Source of the DNA: Humulus lupulus
Taxonomy: Eukaryota; Streptophyta; Magnoliopsida; Rosales; Cannabaceae
Direction: 5' to 3'
Assembly (NCBI RefSeq): GCF_963169125.1
Contig: NC_084794.1
Coordinates: 88,085,018 to 88,149,017 of the forward strand
Length of the DNA: 64,000 nt
Shown: piece by piece, positions 57,275-64,000 of the stretch
Layout: each line of letters begins with the position of its first letter
Numbering within the stretch: position 1 is the stretch's first letter
Program-made: the position numbers and the translations under genes
The notes under the pieces: model-generated
Database searches by the model: none
Told to the model about the DNA's origin: nothing
What the model saw: only the letters and a program-made list of their open reading frames with translations

Positions 57275-58732
57275 CTATTTGGTGACGTTACCACCTGATT
57301 GGGCTTGTCTGTCTTCTGTCATCTGCAATCGGTCTGGAGTAGCGCTCCTCGATGCTCCACTTTTTGCCTTTGTGATCGAGGCATTATAGCACTCCCTGGC
57401 TTCCCTTTGGTTTCCCAAGACGCATCCTACCCCTGCGTCCGTTGGGAACTTCATGGCTAGATGCCACATGGATATGATGGCCCTTAGATCAACCAGTATG
57501 GGCCTTCCGACAACGGCGTTGTACGCCGAAGGACAATCGACCACTACAAAAGTGGCGAGTAATGTCCTTGTTGCAAGCGCTGTACCCGTCGTTACCGGAA
57601 GTTTGATCATTCCGGCTAGGGCGAGTCCTTCTCCAGAGAAGCCATATATTGTCTGATTGCAGGGCTCTAAGTCCTTTACGGACAATTTCATGCGTTCCAG
57701 TGTTGACTTATACAGGATGTTCACTGAACTTCCTGTATCGACTAATACCCTCTTTACCATCATATTGGCCATCTGGATGTCCACGAACAGCGGATCGGAA
57801 TGTGGGAACTGGACGTGCTGGGCATCGCCATCAGAGAAGGTTATCCCATATTCCTCTGAGCGAGCCTTTTTTGGAGCACGGTCCTCCACAGTCATCATCT
57901 CGATGTCCTGGTCGTGACGTAGAGTCCGAGCATATCGTTCTCTAGCCTTTCTGCTATTTCCCGCGAGGTGCGGGCCTCCACAGATGGTTAAGAGTGTTCC
58001 GACTACGGGGGCAGGCTGTAATGGGGGCGAGCATTGGCGTGTGGCCGTCTGCTCGTTACCACCTGGAGCTTCTCGTTGGGAAGTTCCCGAGGCCCGTACG
58101 TACCTTCTCAAGTGCCCTTGTCTAATAAGGAACTCGATTTCATCTTTTAACTGGTTGCATTCATTAGTGTCATGTTCGTAGTCGTTGTGGTAACGACAGA
58201 ACTTGGTAGTGTCTCTTTTTGAAATGTCTTTTCGAATGGGCCCAGGTTTCTTGTAAGGCACACTAGAGCTTGTGGCCTGGTAAACCTCTCCTCGAGACTC
58301 GATGAGGGCAGTATAATTAGTGAACCTAGGTTCATAACGATTACCCTTGGCTCGCTTATTATCGGGGGTTGAAGGCTCATTGTGCGGCCTTTTTCCACCG
58401 TTCTTGCCATTACCGTTGCTGCGCTTGTCGCCTTTGCCGTTGCCATCAGGTTTGGAACCGTTGGCGGCTTTGGTGGGTTCGACGGCCTTCTTACCCTTGT
58501 TCGAGGGTTTTCCATCATCAGCAATGGCCTCTTCGAGCTTGATATACCGATCAGCTCGGTCCAAGAACTCCTGGGTGGTTCTAACCCCGTCCTTACGGAG
58601 ACTCTTCCATAGAGGAGAACGACGTCTCACTCCTGCGGTTATAGCCATCATTTTTCTTTCGTCTCTGACTGTCTTTGCTCCAGCTGCTGCTCGCATAAAG
58701 CGCTGGATGTAATCCTTCAGGGATTCTCCATC
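57275..58732 (-). pseudogene. F gag C-terminal part and protease
   Basis: Frame of 473 residues from 58696 plus in-frame sequence back to the TAG at 58733-58735. It holds the end of the Gag core (IKLEEAIAD), a Lys/Gly/Asn-rich basic stretch (residues 60-120), the knuckle-like CRYHNDYEHDTNEC (167-180) with LKDEIEFLI, and protease with DTGSS at 320-324, a YGFSGEG flap and FVVVDC. It ends at TAG 57275-57277. RT is in the same frame beyond that stop, so only one codon separates protease from pol. Compare D, where this region is more decayed. Confidence 0.9.
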
Positions 58733-60212
58733 CTACTGGCGGATTTCAACCAGCTGGTTTGCTTCGGTTGGGTGCACACGACCCGCATAGAATTGCTCGT
58801 AGAACTCCCTTACGAACATTTCCCAGGAAACTATGCTTGCAGGGGGGAACTTAAAGAACCACTCCTGTGCTGCTTCAGAAAGTGTTGCAGGGAAGATCCT
58901 GCACTGAGCGTCTTCGGACACTTTCTGAATGTCCATCTGAATCTCAAATTTATTCACATGCGAGACTGGGTCCCCATATCCATCAAAGTTTGGGAGTGTA
59001 GGCATTTTGAACTTGCTGGGAGTTTCGGCGTTAGCTATCCTCTGGACGAAAGGAGTACCTTTCGTCCTGTCGTGGTCGATGTAAGAAGTCCTTCCTCCGA
59101 CCAACTGCTGCACAGCCTGATTAAGTGCGTCTATCTGGGCTTGTACTGCGGCAGGAATTGCGGTGGCCTCTGTGGCTGGGGGGATGTTCTCGCCGTGCTT
59201 CTCGCGATGATCATTGAGTACATCTCTCAGGTCTTCTTCTCTTCTTCGTTGCTCGCTACCTCCGAGTCGGTTAAAGACGTTATTTTGTCTGGGCTGCCCC
59301 CCAGCATCTTGTCCATTTGGTTGGCCACCTTGAGGTACTTGGCTCCTGCTCTTTCCTCGATTTCCATTCCTCCCATCAGCATTGCCCTTGCCTGAGTCGG
59401 CCTCATTGTACCCATGACCATCTCTGAACCTTGAATGACTATGGTGAGACTGATTGTTCCCTCTATTGCCGTCTCTGGCAGAAACGCCCCGAGCGTTAGA
59501 GGGTGGCCTGCGCTGGTCGCGGTGTCCCCGTGCATCGTGATATCGCGGGGGTCCACGGACCGCAGAGCCTAGCTCCGAGTCCCTCCTGTTACCAGGAGGG
59601 TAGTGACCTCTGTTTGCTTGGTTGGGCCCATCATTCTCATGGCGCCTAGGACTACGAGGCTGGTGCTCGGCCCTATTCTGTCTTTGCTGCGGGGGATTAC
59701 CCCGAGCAGCTTGGGATGGTGGATCTGCCTCGGGGTCTAGTGGGACATCGTCATGGGGCGTCTGGGGCTGTTCAGGCCTTTGCGGACTTGAAGGCTAAAC
59801 TGGTGGGCTAGGATTGGGACCCTTCTGAGGTGGCCCATTTTCAGGTTGGTTAGTGCGAGGCAGGTGCGGCCTGATTTCTTGCCAACAACAAGGCTGCTTC
59901 AAGGGCTGCCATGGCCTCAGTCTGGCAGCGGTCCACCTCTGCTTTTCTCTCGCTCAAATCCGCCCGCTGACGATCAAGCTCCTGCTGCTGTCGCGCCATA
60001 ACTTCTGCGTCAATCTCTTGATTGGCTCTCAGACTAGCCAATTCTTCTTGCAACGCGCTGAGAGTGCTCTTCAGCATCGCATCGTCCATTTCCTCCTCTT
60101 CAAAATCTAGTTGCAGCTCATCTTCCGCCATGCTTGCAGGTGGAGGAGGAGGTGGTGGATTCGACGGTGCGGCGGCGGCAGTCTGGCCAGCTTTTCTTCC
60201 TGCTTTTGCCAT
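58733..60212 (-). pseudogene. gag: F gag N-terminal part
   Basis: ATG at 60212 opens a 120-residue segment with a Pro run, an acidic patch (DFEEEEMDD) and a likely coiled coil rich in Leu, Gln and Arg. A one-base frameshift occurs near 59853 (ASH then TAA). The following frame is Arg/Gly/Pro-rich, has a TAG near 59797, and leads into the core: PTLPNFDGYGDPVSHVNKF, CRIFPATLSEAAQEWFFKF and FVREFYEQFYAGRV (Retrotrans-gag type). The core ends at a TAG, 58733-58735, after EIRQ. Apart from the early frameshift, one reading frame spans gag to pol. Confidence 0.85.
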
Positions 60213-60239
60213 CAGTTCTTTTTATAGCAATGAATCATC

Positions 60240-60258
60240 CCTCTCAATGAAAGCACCA
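60240..60258 (-). other. F primer-binding site candidate
   Basis: The - strand reads TGGTGCTTTCATTGAGAG, three bases after the 5' LTR. The same site, with one T fewer in the run, is in D. tRNA not identified. Confidence 0.65.
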
Positions 60259-60261
60259 GAA

Positions 60262-60849
60262 TGTTGACCCACAATTTGGCCAACTGACACGGAGTCAAAA
60301 TATGATTGAAATAGATGAATGTAAAGAGAATAACGTAATGACAAAAGTAAAGAAAACACAGTGATTTATAGTGGTTCGGCCCCAGGATCTGGTAATGACC
60401 TACGTCCACTTAGAATGATATTGTTATATAATCAAAAGTATGATCAGAGAACTTGGGTTCAATGAGTTTCAACACTTCTGACCAACAATACAAGTTTGCT
60501 CAGAGAAATTCTATAATTCCTATGATTCCGAAGCCAAAAAGTCCCTCCCCTTGAGCTATATCTTGCTATTTATAGGCTCATGGAGGGTTACCAAATATTG
60601 TTACAGATATTACTCCCTGAATAATCGGATATCCAGAAGATTGCATGAGATAAATTCGGGATTCACAAAGATCTTCCATAATTGTTGCCTTGGCTGCGGA
60701 ACCACCGACCAGACTGGTCGTGGGTAAGATAGGCTAGTTCTGCTTCTGCTGCGCATACTAGTCGATACTCTAGCAGACGCCTTCCAGGTATGAGCCATGT
60801 GTCAAGAGAATTATCTGCCACGTCACAAATGCGAATTTATTGGATAACA
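60262..60849 (-). repeat. F 5' LTR (588 bp)
   Basis: Direct copy of 49198-49783. It abuts the TSD gttag at 60850-60854. Confidence 0.95.
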
Positions 60850-60854
60850 GTTAG
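60850..60854. repeat. TSD of element F, right copy (gttag)
   Basis: Partner of 49193-49197. The E integrase frame resumes with ATGCATGCTTAG. Confidence 0.93.
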
Positions 60855-63022
60855 ATGCATGCTTAGTTACCCAACTCTACCAACTTCATTCTGGGGACAA
60901 GAAATTGAAACTACGAATGACATTCTAAATGTCGTACCATCCAAATTAATCCCCAAAACACCTTTAGAACGCTGGAATGGTCGTGAACCTAGCTTAAATC
61001 ATTTTAGAATTTGGGGGTGTCTCGCCCACCTCTTGAGGAAAAAGGAAGGAAAGCTAGAATCGTGAACCAAAATTTGCATGTTTGTTGGTTATCCTAAAGG
61101 TACTTGGGGTGGAATTTTCTATAATCATTTAGAAAAGAAAGTGTTTACTTCTACGAATTCTACATTTATGGAAAATGACTTTGTCCAAAACTTCAAACTA
61201 CACAGCAAAGTAGTTTTAGAGGAGATGGTTGAAGAATTGACTCCAACCAATGTTCCATCGTCATCAATGCGAGTTGATAATGAAATTCCCACTCTTCGTG
61301 TCCAACTGATGCAAGTCGATTTAAATGAAAAAAATACCACTATTCATGAGAAAATAGCCACAGAGCCTCGATGTCGTAGGAGGGATTCTAGGAACCCAGT
61401 TCGCTATGGTTTGGATGGTGAAACCAATATGGTTGTTGGTGACACTAGTGGCGATGATCCGTTGTCTTTCAAACAGGTAATGACTATCCCTAAAAAGGAA
61501 CTATGGCTCGAAGCCACGAAACAGGAAATGGAGTCCATGTACTCAAATTTTGTCTGGGATCTTGTGGAAGCACCTAGTGACTTTAGGGCCATTGGGTGCA
61601 AGTGGATCTACAAGAAGAAATGAGGTGTTGATGGAAATATTGAAACTTATAATGCCGATTAGTGGCAAAGGGTTATACCCAAAGAAAAGGCGTGGACTAT
61701 GAGGAAACTTTTAGTTTGGTAGCCATGCTCAAGTACGTTCGCATCTACCTATCCATAGCAGCCGCTCTCAACTATGAGATCTGGCAAATGGACGTCAACA
61801 CAGTTTTTCTTAACGGGAAGCTTGACGAAATCATTTATATGGATCAGTCAGAAGGATTTAAAGTAGCTAGACAAGGAGGAAAATTTTGCAAGTTGAATAG
61901 GTCCGTTTATGGACTTAAGCAACCTTCTCGTTCCTGGAATCTTAAGTTTGATGAAATAATCAAAACCTATGGCTTTGAACAAAATATTGATGAGGTGTGT
62001 TTACCAACTGAAGGCAAATCAAATAGTGGTATTCCAGGTTCTTTATGTAGATGATATCTTACTCATTGGAAACAATGTTAAGAAATTGTCAGATGTGAAG
62101 AATTGGCTGAGCACTCAATTTTAGACGAAGGATTTGGGTGAAGCAAGTTATGTTCTTGGTATCCATATCATTAGGGATAGAAAGAACAGACTCTTAGCTC
62201 TTTATCAAGCAACTTACATTGATAAAGTGCTTGAACGTTTCTCAATGAAAAATTCCAAGAAAGGACGTCTATCGTCCCGCAATGGAATTCATCTTTCAAA
62301 GAAGTAGTCTCCCCAGACTCTTGAAGAGGAAAATGTAATGAGAAATGTTCCTTATGTATCTGCAGTTGGAAGTCTCATGTATTCTCTATTGTGTACTAGA
62401 CCAAATATCCGCTATGCAGTGGGAGTAGTGAGTAGGTAGAAGTCAAACCCAGGACCGAAACATTGGATAACAGTTAAGCATATTCTGAATTATTTAAGGT
62501 GAACTGGAGATTATATGTTAGTCTACAAGGGTGGTGTTCTGAACCTTGTAGGCTACACCAATTCAAATTTTTAGACTGATGTTGATGACAGGAAGTCTAC
62601 TTCGGGAATGGTGTGTACTCTTGGGGGTGGAGCTGTGATATGGAGAAGCGTAAAGCCATCTAGATCTTAGATTCCACCATGGAGGCTGAGTACATAGCTG
62701 CGTCTAAAGCAGCTAAGGAAATAATCTGGCTAAAGAAGTTTTATTCAGATCTTAGTGTTAATCCAGATATGGATAAACCGATTGTGTTGTTTTGTGACAA
62801 TACAGAAGCGATATCCAACTCAAAAGAACCTCGTAGTCATAAGAGGAGTAAGAATATAGAAAGGAAGTATCACATAATTCAGGAATATGTGGCCAGGGGA
62901 GATGTGAAGGTTATGAAGATTGCATCTGAAGATAATCTTGCAGATCCATTTACAAAGACACTACCATAAGCTACATTTGATAAACATATCAAGGAAATGG
63001 GATTAGTAGAATTAATGCATTA
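60855..63022 (+). pseudogene. pol: E integrase C-terminal part, RT and RNase H
   Basis: Resumes the E pol after F with LSYPTLPTSFWGQEIE. ORF 61078-61623 holds [15 protein letters not shown], a variable linker and WIYKKK, then a TGA. ORF 61662-62054 holds [18 protein letters not shown] and VFLNGKLDEIIYMDQ, and a frameshift follows. YVDD is readable at about 62045-62056 in the next frame. Stops at about 62122, 62305, 62437 and 62500 break the thumb and RNase H. ORF 62679-62969 keeps MEAEYIAASKAAKEI and DPFTKTL, with the Glu intact, unlike B. The final stop is at about 63020. Decayed copy. Confidence 0.9.
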
Positions 63023-63036
63023 GTTTCAATTAGTGA

Positions 63037-63047
63037 AAGTGGGAGTT
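63037..63047 (+). other. E polypurine tract
   Basis: AAGTGGGAGTT just before the 3' LTR, as in A and B. Confidence 0.8.
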
Positions 63048-63739
63048 TGTTGGGGTTTTATGCCCTAATTAAAACTCAATTTCTTTGTAATCTCATTTTA
63101 TTATCAATAAAAGAATAGAAATCATTTTGACTTGGTCAACACTTTGCTCACATGTTTTATTTTCATGATTTTTTTTATTTAATATAAACTTCTATTAAAT
63201 CCCGAGTATATAACTAATCATATTTATAGTGATGTAATCACAGTGGAATATAAATATGATTATATGTTCAAACATAAGTGAGTCCTAAGATTAGTCAGTG
63301 CACAAGATTTGCACTGACTTGCCAATCTACGATATGATCTACTTACACATTATAGTGCTACATTCTTTCTAGAACATTAACAAAGTAGATAAGATCATAT
63401 GTATTTGTTACATCGTACTGGATCGATATTGACAGTAGATAGGATAAGTAAACATACCATTATTATCTATTCTAGTCATATCATATAGTTGACCATAGGT
63501 CAATTGAATCTCAATTCTGAGTGGTTAGTATTCTAACTTATTGTATTATTTGAGATCTTTGACTTGTTCGTGACCAGCTTACCCTAAAAACTAGCCTATA
63601 CTTACATCTTGGGAACTCGGTAGTATAATTGAGTGGTAGTGTTAATCATAGATATGAACATCTATAGCTTATGATGTAGAAGTAAAATGATGGTTTCCTT
63701 TTAGTTTGGTTCAAGGTGCTAAATGATAGAGATCTCATT
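63048..63739 (+). repeat. E 3' LTR, first 692 bases
   Basis: Starts TGTTGGGGTTTTATGCCC. Cut at 63740 by G2. The five bases at 63735-63739 (tcatt) are the expected left TSD. The remainder is right of the window. Confidence 0.88.
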
Positions 63740-64000
63740 TGTAACGCCCTAAACTCTAGGGACCGTTACGGTGTGCCTTATAAACAGTGCTAAGCTCGCT
63801 AATCGAGTCATTTGGCCAAAATCGTGTAACTATGTATGATTAGCGGTTTAGGGATTAAATTTTTTGGTTAAGATGTAACGTTTCATTAGAACGTTTATTA
63901 TATAGATTGGGATCCCAAAAATATAATTTAAAGGTCCATTACAAGAAAATATTTACAACCAGCCGATCTAAGCGGCAAAACAGGGTTTAACCCTAGTTCC
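63740..64000. mobile_element. G2: second TGTAACGCCC-family LTR, left end only
   Basis: Closely resembles the first 260 bases of G1 (43567-43835), including GAGTCATTTGGCCA and CCTAGTTCC. It extends past the window edge, so solo LTR or full element cannot be decided. Confidence 0.8.

Larger units (their letters stand above)
49198..60849 (-). mobile_element. Element F: Tat-lineage gypsy, most complete copy
   Basis: An 11,652-bp element in - orientation, inserted in the E integrase with a perfect 5-bp TSD. LTRs are 49198-49783 and 60262-60849, about 98 percent identical by eye (roughly a dozen substitutions and one 2-base indel), the closest pair in the window. Order on the - strand: primer site, gag, protease, RT, RNase H, second RNase H, integrase, spacer, and antisense gene on the + strand. 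The pol ORF is 1,093 residues with all key residues. UAG stops in gag and between protease and RT are the main damage. Confidence 0.95.
18277..63739 (+). mobile_element. Element E: Ty1/copia host of the nested cluster (segments)
   Basis: Copia element in + orientation made of segments: 5' LTR 18277-18797, 28702-28835 and 41309-42494 (1,841 bp once the inserts are removed); leader 42495-43566 and 46627-47491; gag-pol 47492-49197 and 60855-63022; 3' LTR from 63048, cut at 63740 by G2. Inserts B, D, G1 and F lie between segments, with TSDs at every junction. Its Gag keeps the core missing from A and B. Pol is broken by several stops. Confidence 0.9.

Noticed and set aside
1..64000. A host gene in the window
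   Set aside because: Every long frame belongs to a retrotransposon protein or the antisense gene, and boundaries are all LTR junctions with TSDs.

Overview
This window is plant nuclear DNA made almost entirely of nested LTR retrotransposons. I see no host gene, rRNA, tRNA or CRISPR array. The evidence is two plant retrotransposon types. One is a Ty1/copia family of Angela/BARE-like build: LTRs of about 1.84 kb and a degenerate initiator-Met primer site. The other is Ty3/gypsy elements of the Tat lineage, with two RNase H domains in a row and an antisense extra gene. A eudicot is my guess; the species cannot be read from the sequence.

The nest can be resolved from target-site duplications (TSDs). 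Element C (Tat gypsy, + strand, 5' part lost off the left edge) covers 1-2872 and 12637-18276. Copia element A (- strand, 2873-12631) sits in the last codons of C's pol. Copia element E (+ strand) starts at 18277 inside C's 3' LTR and runs to the right edge. E has been hit repeatedly: copia B (+, 18798-28696) and Tat gypsy D (-, 28836-41303) are both in its 5' LTR, a solo LTR G1 (43567-46621) is in its leader, Tat gypsy F (-, 49198-60849) is in its integrase, and a second G-family LTR (G2, from 63740) is in its 3' LTR. B, D, G1 and F have perfect or one-mismatch 5-bp TSDs, and so does A.

The copia elements (A, B, E) have Gag, protease, integrase, RT and RNase H in one polyprotein, all broken by stops and frameshifts. 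A and B share a Gag in which the conserved core is missing and a 45-bp repeat stands in its place; E keeps the core. All three have a leader of 2-2.5 kb, very AT-rich, bounded by a conserved splice donor in the LTR and a splice acceptor just before gag. A short GC-rich hairpin patch lies 200-430 nt past the primer site.

The Tat elements (C, D, F) carry gag-protease-RT-RNase H-second RNase H-integrase. On the opposite strand, between pol and the 3' LTR, each carries a spliced gene with its own TATA box, leader intron, at least one intron at the same codon region, a domain like the plant family called putative gypsy-type transposon, and a coiled-coil C-terminus. In F the predicted splicing gives a continuous 797-residue frame broken by only one UAG. 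This antisense gene and the copia leader are the most interesting signals in the window.
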